Assembly (NCBI GenBank): GCA_945876095.1
Contig: CAMCMP010000001.1
Coordinates: 124,001-188,000, forward strand
DNA length: 64,000 nucleotides
Direction of reading: 5' to 3'
From: Chitinophaga pinensis
Lineage (GTDB): Bacteria; Bacteroidota; Bacteroidia; Chitinophagales; Chitinophagaceae
The translations under genes were made by a program, and so were the position numbers. Positions 44,843 through 54,012 of the stretch are shown in pieces (the stretch's first letter is position 1; every line of letters begins with the position of its first letter). The notes beneath the pieces are model-generated. The model saw only the letters and a list, made by a program, of their open reading frames with translations, did no database searches and was not told the origin of the DNA.

Positions 44843-47812
44843 CTAAGCTTTCTTTGCTGTTGGTTTATCGCTACTAATTATTTCTGCTTCTCCTAAGGCC
44901 TTATCTTTTGCAAAATCAACCAATATTGGTGCTGCTACAAATATAGATGAGTAAGTACCTGTGATAACCCCAATTAACATGGCAAATGCAAAACCTCTTG
45001 TAACCTCTCCACCAAAGACAAATAAGATCAAAAGAGTTAAGAATACTGTCAAAGAAGTCATTACTGTCCTGCTAAGTGTATCGTTGATAGCACGATTAAT
45101 AATATTACCCTTATCACTTGCCTTGGAGCCTTTGCTATATTCACGGATTCTATCAAATACAATCACCGTGTCATTCATACTAAAACCAATAACAGTCAAA
45201 ATAGCTGCTATAAAATGCTGATCGATTTCCAATGGGAATGGAACAATATTTTTAAAGAATGAAAACACAGCTAACATTACCAGTACATCGTGTAATAGAG
45301 CTACAATCGTTCCAAAAGAATATCTCCAGTCACGGAAACGAATAAAGATGTAGAGGAAGATAGCCAATAGTCCAAAAATAATCGCCTTGATAGCACCTGC
45401 TTTCAAATCTGCAGAAATGGTAGGCTGAATGGTTTGTGAACTTTGAATACTGTTTTTAGAAAAGTCTTCATAACTGATATTAGGAAGTACTTTCTTTAAA
45501 CCTTCATATAATTTAGTTTGTACTGCCTCATCCGCGTTGTCTTGGCCAATTAAATAGGATGTTGTAATGTTCAAGTGTTTATTATCACCTACGGTTTTAA
45601 TGATAGGGAAATCGCCTTCTAAAGACTTTCTAAGGTCGTCTTGAACAGATTCATTCGAAACCGACTGAGGGAATTCGATGGTGTAACTACGGCCACCTTT
45701 AAATTCAACTCCATAATGGAAACTATTAAAATAAGACCCAATGCCCAATAAAAGTACAATGATTGAAATACCATAAGCTACTTTTCTGTACTCAATAAAT
45801 TTGAATTTAGCATGTTTAAATACTCGTTTTGAAAGACCAGTAAAGTAATTAAAGTGACGATTTTTATTTGTCCAAAAATCAGTGATTAGTCTTGATACCA
45901 AAATTCCGCAGAATAAAGATAAAAGGATACCAATGATTTGAGTAGTTGCAAAACCTAATACAGGGCCTAATCCAAAATAAGCAAGGATGATGGCGGTTAA
46001 TAGGGTAGTAACGTGCGCATCAATAACGGGAGCAAGCGAACGCTTATAACCATCATTAACAGCTTGTTCGTATGATTTCCCTTTTGTTAGTTCCTCTTTA
46101 ATTCTTTCAAAAATAATTACGTTGGTATCCACCGCCATACCAATGGTTAAAACCAAACCGGCAATACCTGCAGCAGTAAGGGTAAATCCCATTGCACTCA
46201 ACACACCTATTGTAAATAATAAGTTTAGAATAAGGGAGATATTAGCAACCCAACCACCACTATTATAGTACACTAGCATTAGGCCAAATATTACAAGAAA
46301 TGCAATTCCAAAAGCCATGATACCACCATTTACAGCAGCTTTACCAAGGGTAGGACCTACAATTTGCTCAGCAACAATTTTTGCTGGAGCATTGGTTTTA
46401 CCTGATTTTAGGATATTGGCAAGATCTTGTGCTTCTTCCGTTGTAAAACTTCCAGAAATTTCTGAACTTCCTCCTTCGATAGGACCATTTACATTGGGAG
46501 CAGAATAAACAATTTCATCCAAAACGATCGCAATAGGGCGGTTTGTATTGTCAGTGGTTAATCTCGCCCATGTTTTAGCACCTACCGCTGTCATTTGCAT
46601 TTTGATAGAAGGACGACCTCTGTCATCAAAACCTTGACTTGACTCTTCAACACCTTCCCCTTCAAGTTTTGCTTTGTCAGTTCCAGGAACAGTTTTAATA
46701 GCATATAAAGGATAATAACGTAGACCACTTTTTTCAGCTTTTTCTTCTACACCTAAAAGGAATTTAACATCAGCAGGTAAACTGTTTTTAACTATTTCTA
46801 AATTCATATAGGAATTAAAAACACCTGTATCTTTTAATGAAATACTTCCAATAGCAGAACTATAAATCGGTCTTCCAGTTTTTGGATCCTGCTGACCATC
46901 AATAGGATTGATTACTTTGAAAAATGCATTTTGATTGGCTGCTTTTTTTACAGAGTCTACTACATTTTTATTAGAAGTATCTGAAGCATTTACTCCGCTT
47001 AAATAATCACTTACTGCCTTATCAGCATTTTGCAGTGAAGTAGCCAATTCACTGATATTATACACTTCCCAGAATTGAAGGTTGGCACTTGCTTGAAGCA
47101 ATTTCCTAACTCTTTCTTTATCTGTAATACCCGCCAGCTCTACGTTGATAACACCTCTGTTTTCGTCGAGATTGATGGTAGGACTAGCCAAACCAAATTT
47201 ATCAATACGTTTTAATAATATTTTATAAGTTTCTTGGATAGCACCTTTAGCGGTTATTCTAATCTGGTCAACTACTTTATCATCACTATCAGTTATTTTA
47301 ACTTGCTTACCTGCACCTGCAAATAAGGAAGTAAGTTTTGCTCCTGGATTTTGTTCTTTGTATGCAGAAGTAAATAGTGTAATATAATCGGTATTGCTGC
47401 TTATTTTTTGAGCATTGGCCGTTTGAATAGCTTTAATAAGTGCAGGGTCTTTTGGATTGTTGCTCATTGACTTCAATAAACCTTCCAAACTAACGTCCAT
47501 GGTTACACTCATTCCACCTTGTAAATCCAGACCAAGTTTTAATTCATTTTCTTTACACTTTTGGTAAGTGGTACCCACAATTGGGTAGATGCTTTTATCT
47601 CTTGTACTATCCAATAGACGCTGCATCCTACTTTTAACAAGCAAGTCTTTATCCTCACCCTTTACATCAGGGAATTGTGATTTTACAATTTTTTCAGCCT
47701 GTACTTTTATCTTTCCTTCGTAATTTTGTATCACCCATGTGTAGGATAGTTCCCAAAGGGAGATAAAAACTAGTGCAATGGCGAAAAACCAAACTAAGCC
47801 TTTCAATTTCAT
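44843..47812 (-). CDS. secDF: Fused protein translocase SecDF
   Basis: RND-type membrane protein that uses the proton-motive force to pull secreted proteins across the membrane after SecA/SecYEG. 989 residues: SecD half with first helix, large periplasmic P1 region and the GLDLQGGMSVTMDV motif, five more helices including LVLTIGMAVDTNVIIFERIKEEL; then the SecF half starting near residue 670, with FHYGVEFKGGRSY and LTVIGFSMNDTVIVFDRIREY. The conserved Asp residues of both halves are present. A fused single gene is usual in Bacteroidota. Convergent with the Fe-S carrier gene. Confidence 0.96.
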   Translation of the reverse strand: MKLKGLVWFFAIALVFISLWELSYTWVIQNYEGKIKVQAEKIVKSQFPDVKGEDKDLLVKSRMQRLLDSTRDKSIYPIVGTTYQKCKENELKLGLDLQGGMSVTMDVSLEGLLKSMSNNPKDPALIKAIQTANAQKISSNTDYITLFTSAYKEQNPGAKLTSLFAGAGKQVKITDSDDKVVDQIRITAKGAIQETYKILLKRIDKFGLASPTINLDENRGVINVELAGITDKERVRKLLQASANLQFWEVYNISELATSLQNADKAVSDYLSGVNASDTSNKNVVDSVKKAANQNAFFKVINPIDGQQDPKTGRPIYSSAIGSISLKDTGVFNSYMNLEIVKNSLPADVKFLLGVEEKAEKSGLRYYPLYAIKTVPGTDKAKLEGEGVEESSQGFDDRGRPSIKMQMTAVGAKTWARLTTDNTNRPIAIVLDEIVYSAPNVNGPIEGGSSEISGSFTTEEAQDLANILKSGKTNAPAKIVAEQIVGPTLGKAAVNGGIMAFGIAFLVIFGLMLVYYNSGGWVANISLILNLLFTIGVLSAMGFTLTAAGIAGLVLTIGMAVDTNVIIFERIKEELTKGKSYEQAVNDGYKRSLAPVIDAHVTTLLTAIILAYFGLGPVLGFATTQIIGILLSLFCGILVSRLITDFWTNKNRHFNYFTGLSKRVFKHAKFKFIEYRKVAYGISIIVLLLGIGSYFNSFHYGVEFKGGRSYTIEFPQSVSNESVQDDLRKSLEGDFPIIKTVGDNKHLNITTSYLIGQDNADEAVQTKLYEGLKKVLPNISYEDFSKNSIQSSQTIQPTISADLKAGAIKAIIFGLLAIFLYIFIRFRDWRYSFGTIVALLHDVLVMLAVFSFFKNIVPFPLEIDQHFIAAILTVIGFSMNDTVIVFDRIREYSKGSKASDKGNIINRAINDTLSRTVMTSLTVFLTLLILFVFGGEVTRGFAFAMLIGVITGTYSSIFVAAPILVDFAKDKALGEAEIISSDKPTAKKA

Positions 47813-47858
47813 AATCGGTTACTTTTAATAGCTAAAATGTTAATTTTTTAGAAGTCCG

Positions 47859-47866
47859 CAAAGATA
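47859..47866 (-). promoter_or_regulatory. Putative promoter -7 element for secDF
   Basis: Minus strand reads TATCTTTG, a full match to TAnnTTTG, 46 bases before the secDF ATG. Confidence 0.45.
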
Positions 47867-47938
47867 GGGGAAAAACTCTTTGAAGTAGTTGGCTGGTTAT
47901 TTTAGATTTTTGATGAATTTTACACACAAATACTTACT

Positions 47939-49270
47939 ATGGGACTAAATAAACCCTACCTTATCTTTTTACTTGCTAATATGTTGTTGGTAGTTTCTTG
48001 TTCGGTAACTAAAAAAACACTTCCTTTAGTGGTTGAAAAACCTGCCGTGGTTGTCCCAAAAATGGTTGTAAAGGAGGTGGTTAGAAAAGATACCTTTTTT
48101 GAAAATTTGCTAAGCCAATACCCTCAATTATTTGATCAAGTACTTGAAAATCGAAAGGTTTGGAACGTTCAAATCATTTACACGTCAGTTGATAGAACAA
48201 GTAATGGAAGTCCTATCCTTACGAATTATACTTTTAACTTGAATCCCGCCAGCTATTTTTATCCAGCCTCCACAGTAAAGCTGCCTATTTCATTATTGGC
48301 TTTGCAAAAGCTGAACGAATTAAAGATAAATGGATTGGATAAAAATACTACGATGCTCACTGATCAAGCTTATAGCGGCCAAACACCTGTATACAATGAC
48401 CCAAGTACAAGGGATGGAAAGCCTAGCATTGCTCAATATATTAAAAAAATTCTTATAGTAAGTGATAATGATGCTTACAACCGCTTATATGAATTTTTAG
48501 GGCAAGATTATATCAATGAGCAGATGCAAAATAAAGGGTACAAAACTGCTCAAATATACCATCGTTTAGGTATTGCTCTGTCGGCTGATCAAAATAGGCA
48601 TACCAACCCAGTCAAATTTTTATCTACTCAAGGGACTAGCCTTTATAGCCAATCGATGCAGTCAGCTATTCGTAAATTTTCACTTCGTAAGGATTCTATT
48701 GGCAAATCATTTTATAATGGAAGTAAATTAATCAATCAGCCAATGGATTTTTCCACCAAAAATAGGATTGGCTTAGAGGATTTACATACAATTTTAATTG
48801 GACTGGTTTTTCCTAATAGTGTAAGTCCGGCGCAGCGTTTTAATATTACAGCAGAGGATCGAACTTTTATGTTGAAAAATATGAGTCAATTGCCAACTGA
48901 AAGTATATTTCCTACCTATTCGGAAGATACTGCTACCTATTGGCCTGCTTACGGGAAATTTTTATTATTGGGGTCACAAAAAGGGTTGATACCAAAAAAT
49001 ATAAGAATTTTCAATAAGGAAGGAGATGCTTATGGTCAATTGACCGATGTAGCTTATATAGTAGATTTTGATAAAAAGATAGAATTCTTTTTATCAGCCA
49101 CCATTTATTGTAATAAAGATGGCGTATTGAATGATGATCTTTATGATTACGAAACAATTGGTTATCCTTTTATGAAGAATCTAGGCCAGTTAATTTATAG
49201 ATTTGAAACCAAACGCTCAAGAAAGATCATTCCAGATTTATCTCCATTTATTTTTGAATATGATAAATAA
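47939..49270 (+). CDS. Serine hydrolase, class A beta-lactamase-like lipoprotein
   Basis: 443 residues. Lipoprotein signal (LLANMLLVVSCSVTKK). The catalytic domain has the SxxK motif in YPASTVKLPISLLAL (about residue 106) and an SDN motif in LIVSDNDAYNRLYEFLG; a clear K-T/S-G triad is not visible at the usual place, so it is probably not a true beta-lactamase. Related proteins may act as D,D-peptidases or esterases. It is anchored to a membrane and divergent from secDF. Function in the envelope is inferred only. Confidence 0.8.
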   Translation: MGLNKPYLIFLLANMLLVVSCSVTKKTLPLVVEKPAVVVPKMVVKEVVRKDTFFENLLSQYPQLFDQVLENRKVWNVQIIYTSVDRTSNGSPILTNYTFNLNPASYFYPASTVKLPISLLALQKLNELKINGLDKNTTMLTDQAYSGQTPVYNDPSTRDGKPSIAQYIKKILIVSDNDAYNRLYEFLGQDYINEQMQNKGYKTAQIYHRLGIALSADQNRHTNPVKFLSTQGTSLYSQSMQSAIRKFSLRKDSIGKSFYNGSKLINQPMDFSTKNRIGLEDLHTILIGLVFPNSVSPAQRFNITAEDRTFMLKNMSQLPTESIFPTYSEDTATYWPAYGKFLLLGSQKGLIPKNIRIFNKEGDAYGQLTDVAYIVDFDKKIEFFLSATIYCNKDGVLNDDLYDYETIGYPFMKNLGQLIYRFETKRSRKIIPDLSPFIFEYDK

Positions 49271-49383
49271 GATTTGTTTATCATAAATTTAGAAACAGAT
49301 TTATTTTAAATGTAAGTTTAAGTTATTAGTGCAATTTTTTATAAATATTTACATCAATTAGATTATCAGTTATTAGTTTATAA

Positions 49384-50103
49384 TTAGACCTTTTTAAAAG
49401 GATCCGATCCTCTAATGGTCCCAATTGTATGAAGGGGTATAAAACGTACAAACATATCTTCGCTGTACCAGTTTTCTTTTCTAGTTTTTTTGATTACCTC
49501 TTGGTGCTGGTGCATTTGGTAGGCAAATTTTTTCATTGACTCTTTACTTTCCCAAATGCTAAAGGTTGCTTGTTTGATAAAGGGCACTTCCCCAATTCCA
49601 ATGGAAGTAATTAAACCTTCAGCACTGGCCATTTGTTGTGCTACACCATCTACGTTTTTCCAAAAAGCATTTAATTTAGATAATCTAATGGTTGCCCTGG
49701 TTAAAATAGCAATCGGACCATCATAGTCAGTAGACTTCTCAATTTTTCCAAAAGGATTGGTCCCATCCCAAGTACCATGACCTTCTATTGGGTTTAAAAA
49801 AATTGTCCAGGTTTCGCAGTTGAAAAATTTAAACCAGTGACTAATAAAACTGCCATACAATTCAGCAATCATTTTATCTTGATTGTTATTGATTGTTTCT
49901 TCAGGTGATTGATTGACGGTAAGAATGCCCCATTGTTGCCAATCTGGATTTTTATCAAAGGTTCCGTTTTTACCGCACCCCATTAATTTGAAAAATGAAA
50001 TCTTTTTATTGAGCCACAACGGAAATCGGTGAATCGCCATTGCTAATAATGCGAAATAAATATTTTTTTTTTGGTATCGTATAATGGTAAGAGTAACCTG
50101 CAT
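49384..50103 (-). CDS. CrtA-like (spheroidene monooxygenase family) protein
   Basis: 239 residues. The C-terminal half matches the spheroidene monooxygenase CrtA family: LTRATIRLSKLNAFWKNVDG, then GLITSIGIGEVPFIKQATFSIWES and the KKTRKENWYSEDMFVRFIPL block. In purple bacteria CrtA puts keto groups on acyclic carotenoids. No other carotenoid gene is in the window, so the substrate here is open; it may be a carotenoid or an unrelated compound. The N-terminal 40 residues contain YFALLAMAIHRFPLWL, probably part of the ferredoxin-like core rather than a membrane helix. Confidence 0.8.
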   Translation of the reverse strand: MQVTLTIIRYQKKNIYFALLAMAIHRFPLWLNKKISFFKLMGCGKNGTFDKNPDWQQWGILTVNQSPEETINNNQDKMIAELYGSFISHWFKFFNCETWTIFLNPIEGHGTWDGTNPFGKIEKSTDYDGPIAILTRATIRLSKLNAFWKNVDGVAQQMASAEGLITSIGIGEVPFIKQATFSIWESKESMKKFAYQMHQHQEVIKKTRKENWYSEDMFVRFIPLHTIGTIRGSDPFKKV

Positions 50104-50342
50104 ATTGCAACAATAACAAGAATTTATCTAATTATGTTGAGTTTTTGTTAATCATTTTTTGCTGCAGGATACATTGTGCTGTGGATTACAATTTTTTTTC
50201 ATAAATATTCTTCTGTTTTTTGTATTTGCAGTAGTAATAATTTGATTTGCATCGATAAAGAATTTTTATTATATTACAATATATAGTTATATGAAAAATA
50301 TTTCTTGTCAGCAGTTTTATCAATTATTATTAAATAAAAAAA

Positions 50343-50612
50343 ATGCAAAAATTACTAACTGTTACCGTTAATGCAAAGCAATTAATTGAAGGTGTAAAAT
50401 CTAATTTTAAAGTTGAAGAGGTTGAAGGGGTAAACGAATTGCTAGAACAAGGATGGCAAATTGAAGAATGGAATTTTCTAAAAGAAGAAGCTGGCAGTGG
50501 TTTGATTATTTTGATGGTCATTTTAAATGACTCTTCTGTGTTTATTGATGAAGAAGAATTGTCAGAAGACTTTTATATGGAGGAAGAATTAGATGAATTG
50601 GAAAAGGAATAA
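50343..50612 (+). CDS. Small acidic protein, 89 aa
   Basis: I do not recognise the family. The sequence has two parts: a compact alpha/beta start (KLLTVTVNAKQLIEGVKSNFKVEE, EQGWQIEEWNFLKEE, LIILMVILND) and a very acidic tail from residue 66 (DEEELSEDFYMEEE). No signal peptide. The frame is well composed for a protein, and the start follows a run of eight A. A 26-codon frame at 50291-50371 overlaps its start in another phase. It is convergent with the NAD(P)-binding gene at 50645. Confidence 0.65.
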   Translation: MQKLLTVTVNAKQLIEGVKSNFKVEEVEGVNELLEQGWQIEEWNFLKEEAGSGLIILMVILNDSSVFIDEEELSEDFYMEEELDELEKE

Positions 50613-50644
50613 TTGTTGTAATGTTTTTATTGTAAATGATTGTT

Positions 50645-51277
50645 TTACAATTCCGCAATTTTATAAGACTCTAATATATGAACCCCTGCTTGTTCAATAT
50701 TCATGCAAGTAATCATTGCCTTTGCAACTTGCTTCGCTTGTATGGCTTTGTATTTTTTTGGAATTAAGAAAGAGAGCTTTGTAAAAAACGATTGAGCGAT
50801 GCGTTCACCCGTTCTATGGGTTGATCGATTTCCTAAGAGCAATGCAGGGCGAAGAATAAATAGACTTTCATAACCAATTTTGGTAATAGCCTCTTCAATT
50901 TCACCCTTTGTTTTACTGTAAAATAGGGAGGATTTTGAATTAGCTCCTAGGGAAGAAACCAATGCGAATTTTTTAGCGCCATTTAAGTAAGCTCTTTTTG
51001 CAATGTCAAAAGGATATTCAAAATCTACCTTGTAAAAAGCTTTTTTAGAACCCGCTACTTTTATGGTTGTCCCTAGACAACAAAAAACCTCCTCTGCAAT
51101 GATCAATTCATTTTTAGGATTATCATAATTAAATATTACTTGCGTTAGTCTTTCATTTTCAATAGGCAAAGCTTTTCTGACCAAAGCAATTATTGAGTAA
51201 TTTTTGTCTTGCAGTAACAATTCAATTAATTGTTTTCCAACCAGCCCTGTACCACCTAATACCAATGCTTTTTTCAT
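50645..51277 (-). CDS. NAD(P)-binding oxidoreductase-like protein (atypical SDR)
   Basis: 210 residues, Rossmann fold: KKALVLGGTGLVGKQLIELLL at the N-terminus, EEVFCCLGTTIKVAGSKKAFYKVD, and KKFALVSSLGANSKSSLFYSKTKGEIEEAI with the SSLG and YxxxK active-site elements (Tyr-Ser-Lys-Thr-Lys), then LRPALLLGNR. It belongs to the group that includes HTATIP2/YfcH-like atypical SDRs. Substrate unknown. It starts 21 bases after the pseudouridine synthase stop and is probably in the same transcript. Confidence 0.82.
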   Translation of the reverse strand: MKKALVLGGTGLVGKQLIELLLQDKNYSIIALVRKALPIENERLTQVIFNYDNPKNELIIAEEVFCCLGTTIKVAGSKKAFYKVDFEYPFDIAKRAYLNGAKKFALVSSLGANSKSSLFYSKTKGEIEEAITKIGYESLFILRPALLLGNRSTHRTGERIAQSFFTKLSFLIPKKYKAIQAKQVAKAMITCMNIEQAGVHILESYKIAEL

Positions 51278-51298
51278 TATTTTTTTTAAATTAATTTA

Positions 51299-51904
51299 TT
51301 ATTTAGAGTTAATTTTTAATAGCTTAAAAAATAAATTTTCTTCTATTTCTTGAACTTCTCCGGGTGGTAGTGCTCCTAATAAAAGATCTTCTATTGAAAT
51401 TCGTATCAATCTCTTGCAACGATGGTGGATAGCGCCCATCATTTTTCTTACTTGATGAAATTTACCTTCTGTTAATGTGATCATTAGCCAAGTATGTGGA
51501 CCATAAGCCGAAGAATTTATAGCAAAGGGGTATATCTTTTCTGGATTATCTACAATACTTACTTCGCAAGGTGGTGTGATATATTGTTTTCCTTCTTTTA
51601 TTTTTATGGTAACCCCTGTTTGAAGTAAGTGTACTGATTCAGCACTCACTATATTATTCACTTGCACTAAATAAGTTCTTTTATGCGGTGAGTCGCCCAG
51701 AAATAATAATCGGGTAATTTTTTTATTGGTAGTTAAAATAAGTAAACCTTCAGAATGATTATCTAATCTACCCACAGCATGAATTCCTTCAGGAAATTTA
51801 AAATCCAAATCGCCCAGTAAGCCAACTGAATGTGAGCTGATGAACTGTGAAACCATATTGTATGGCTTATTAATAATATAGTATCGGAACTTAAATTCGT
51901 TCAT
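51299..51904 (-). CDS. Pseudouridine synthase, RsuA/RluE family
   Basis: 201 residues, no S4 domain. The catalytic Asp is in IHAVGRLDNHSEGLLILT (about residue 44), followed by the RsuA-family motifs KRTYLVQV and LTEGKFHQVRKMMGAIHHRCKRLIRISI. The short, S4-less architecture and the KFHQVRKM motif fit RluE (23S rRNA U2457) best, but RsuA/RluB-like specificity cannot be excluded. Located between the MATE transporter and the SDR-type gene on the minus strand; it likely shares their transcript. Confidence 0.87.
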   Translation of the reverse strand: MNEFKFRYYIINKPYNMVSQFISSHSVGLLGDLDFKFPEGIHAVGRLDNHSEGLLILTTNKKITRLLFLGDSPHKRTYLVQVNNIVSAESVHLLQTGVTIKIKEGKQYITPPCEVSIVDNPEKIYPFAINSSAYGPHTWLMITLTEGKFHQVRKMMGAIHHRCKRLIRISIEDLLLGALPPGEVQEIEENLFFKLLKINSK

Positions 51905-51973
51905 TGAGTCAACTAATTGTTGAAGTAAGATCCCTTTTTAATTCTAAAGTATTGTACGAATTGTATAAATAAA

Positions 51974-53320
51974 TTATTCTGATAAACTTTCATTTTTGTT
52001 TTTCAATAATTTAAAGAATCGATAATTTAAAAAAACAGCACTAAAAGTGAGTCCGCTTACAAATCCTATCCACATGCCAGCTGCACCCATTTTAAAGGTG
52101 AATGCCATTAAGCAGCCAATTGGAATTCCTACCACCCAGTAAGCAATCAAAATATATAGCGTCGGTATTTTTACATCTTTTATACCTCTCAATAAACCCA
52201 CTGCAGTTACTTGTGAAGCATCTGAAATTTGGAAAACAGCTGCGAATAACATTAAAACAGAAGCTAGCGCCATAACAGTAGGTTCATTATTAAAAGCTAG
52301 TGGTAAATAATTTCTGAAGGAAATAAAAAATGCAACACCTAGTATACCGTAAACTAAACTGCTTGCAAGTGTACTTTTTCCTATCAGATGGATGTCTCTC
52401 CAATTATTTCTACCTAATGCATTACTCACTCTAATTGAGCCTCCTTGCGCTAATCCCCAAGAAACCATAAAGGCAAGGGAAGCGCAACTAAGTGCTATTT
52501 GATGTGCGGCTAGTTGAATAGCCCCTAAGGTACCAATGATGATGCTTGAAACAGCAAATGCGCCAGATTCCATGGTAGCCTGCAGGCTACTAGGAATTCC
52601 GATATGCAATAATTCTTTGATAGTTTGTAATGTAATGATCCATTGTTTTTTTCTAACTGCTATGTATCTACTAAAAAAAGGATTGACAAATAAAACAACT
52701 ATAAATATTAATAAGATTAAAATTCTGGTGAATAGAGTTCCATAACCTGCACCAGTTAATTCAAGTCTTGGAAATCCTAAATTTCCATATACTAAAAACC
52801 AGTTGATTAAAATATTTATCGGTAATGCTGCAATCGAAAGGAGCATGGCTGTTTTAGTTCTTTCCAATCCGTCTGCGAATTGTTTTAAACTAATAAACAT
52901 CATCATCGGAATGATAGACCAGCCCATAATTTGAAGATAAGGAGCACCTAAAGTACTTACTTCAACATCTTGACCCAGATGAAACAAAATATTTTTACTG
53001 AAGTGTAAGGTGACAGCAATAATTACCGCCGCAATGGTACATAACCAGAATCCATTAAATAAATAATGGGATACTTTTGACTCGTCTTTTTGACCATTGG
53101 CCATAGAAACAGTTTGCGAAATTGACATGGTCATTCCAAACCCAAGCACAAAGGGAATATTGAGTACACTGTTTACCAGGGCTGCTGCAGCTAAATGTTG
53201 GTAGCTTATTTTACCTACCATAATACTGTCGATAATACCGAGTGCCATTTGAGTAAGCTCTCCTAAAATGATGGGGGCAGATAATTTCCAAGTTATAAAA
53301 GCGTCCTTCTTAAAGTTCAT
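51974..53320 (-). CDS. MATE family efflux transporter
   Basis: 448 residues with about twelve transmembrane helices in two homologous halves, exporting drugs or metabolites in exchange for Na+ or H+. The N-terminal half has LGELTQMALGIIDSIMVG and the second half PSSLQATMESGAFAVSSIIIG and RVSNALGRNN, the NorM-type signature. C-terminal residues are charged. Substrate unknown. A TAGCTTTG element ends seven bases before the ATG, so its mRNA is probably nearly leaderless. It heads the pseudouridine synthase and SDR-like genes. Confidence 0.9.
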   Translation of the reverse strand: MNFKKDAFITWKLSAPIILGELTQMALGIIDSIMVGKISYQHLAAAALVNSVLNIPFVLGFGMTMSISQTVSMANGQKDESKVSHYLFNGFWLCTIAAVIIAVTLHFSKNILFHLGQDVEVSTLGAPYLQIMGWSIIPMMMFISLKQFADGLERTKTAMLLSIAALPINILINWFLVYGNLGFPRLELTGAGYGTLFTRILILLIFIVVLFVNPFFSRYIAVRKKQWIITLQTIKELLHIGIPSSLQATMESGAFAVSSIIIGTLGAIQLAAHQIALSCASLAFMVSWGLAQGGSIRVSNALGRNNWRDIHLIGKSTLASSLVYGILGVAFFISFRNYLPLAFNNEPTVMALASVLMLFAAVFQISDASQVTAVGLLRGIKDVKIPTLYILIAYWVVGIPIGCLMAFTFKMGAAGMWIGFVSGLTFSAVFLNYRFFKLLKNKNESLSE

Positions 53321-53327
53321 AAGGGTG

Positions 53328-53335
53328 CAAAGCTA
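53328..53335 (-). promoter_or_regulatory. Putative promoter -7 element for the MATE gene
   Basis: Minus strand reads TAGCTTTG, a full match to TAnnTTTG, ending seven bases before the ATG. Confidence 0.5.
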
Positions 53336-53410
53336 ATAAATTGTGGGAAGGGCTTATGGTATTTTCGAAACTGATCTAATAATCAATCTTTTATCAAGTA
53401 ATTTTACTAA

Positions 53411-53866
53411 ATGTATTCAAAGCAGGAAGCGTCGTTTTTAAATCAGAAATTTTGGACTTCTCTAGGCCAATATTTAGCACCTATTCCATCGTCAGAGGGA
53501 GAAAAAATAAATTGGATAAATTACAAAACAGGGGAGAAGGATATTCGATTTTTGATGGTTGCTGAAAATGATCAAGCTAAAATATCCATTACTCTTTCTC
53601 ATAACGATATTGATTTGCAAAAACTTTATTTTGAAAAAATGGAGCAGCTTAAAAATAAGCTTTGTCAATTTTTATCAGAGAAATGGCATTGGAATTTGCA
53701 TTGTTCTGACTCAAATGGTAAAGTAATAAGTGAAATATATACTTCACTTCAAAATGTGAGCATACTTAATCAGAATGAATGGCCATTGATGATTACATTT
53801 TTTAAAGAACGATTGATTGCATTGGATAAGTTTTGGTGTGAAAATAAATATGCTTTTGAGCGTTAG
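53411..53866 (+). CDS. DUF4268 domain protein
   Basis: 151 residues. The whole protein fits DUF4268: KQEASFLNQKFWTSLGQYLAP, then GEKINWINYKTGEKDIRF and the C-terminal FFKERLIALDKFWCENKYAF. In larger proteins this domain is found next to restriction or nuclease-like parts, but here it stands alone and no partner is nearby; the function is unknown. TAATTTTA, one base off the promoter consensus, ends four bases before the ATG. It is divergent from the MATE gene. Confidence 0.78.
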   Translation: MYSKQEASFLNQKFWTSLGQYLAPIPSSEGEKINWINYKTGEKDIRFLMVAENDQAKISITLSHNDIDLQKLYFEKMEQLKNKLCQFLSEKWHWNLHCSDSNGKVISEIYTSLQNVSILNQNEWPLMITFFKERLIALDKFWCENKYAFER

Positions 53867-53935
53867 TTAGCTTTATTATATTTTTTTTCTATTTACTTTA
53901 AACTTTTGTAAGTTTATTATGTCCTATAGGGTGTG

Positions 53936-53943
53936 TAATTTTG
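53936..53943 (+). promoter_or_regulatory. Putative promoter -7 element for the T9SS cargo gene
   Basis: TAATTTTG, a full match to TAnnTTTG, 69 bases before ATG 54013. It overlaps the upstream TTG that could otherwise start the frame, which supports the ATG. Confidence 0.5.
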
Positions 53944-54012
53944 GTTCTAGTTCAAAAGATTATATTTTTTTTCAATATAACCTTGCAAATATTTAAAATT
54001 GTATCAATTCTT

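Noticed and set aside
53941..54012. Longer N-terminus (TTG start) of the PKD-repeat cargo
   Set aside because: The upstream 24 residues precede a complete signal peptide and would overlap a TAnnTTTG promoter element.
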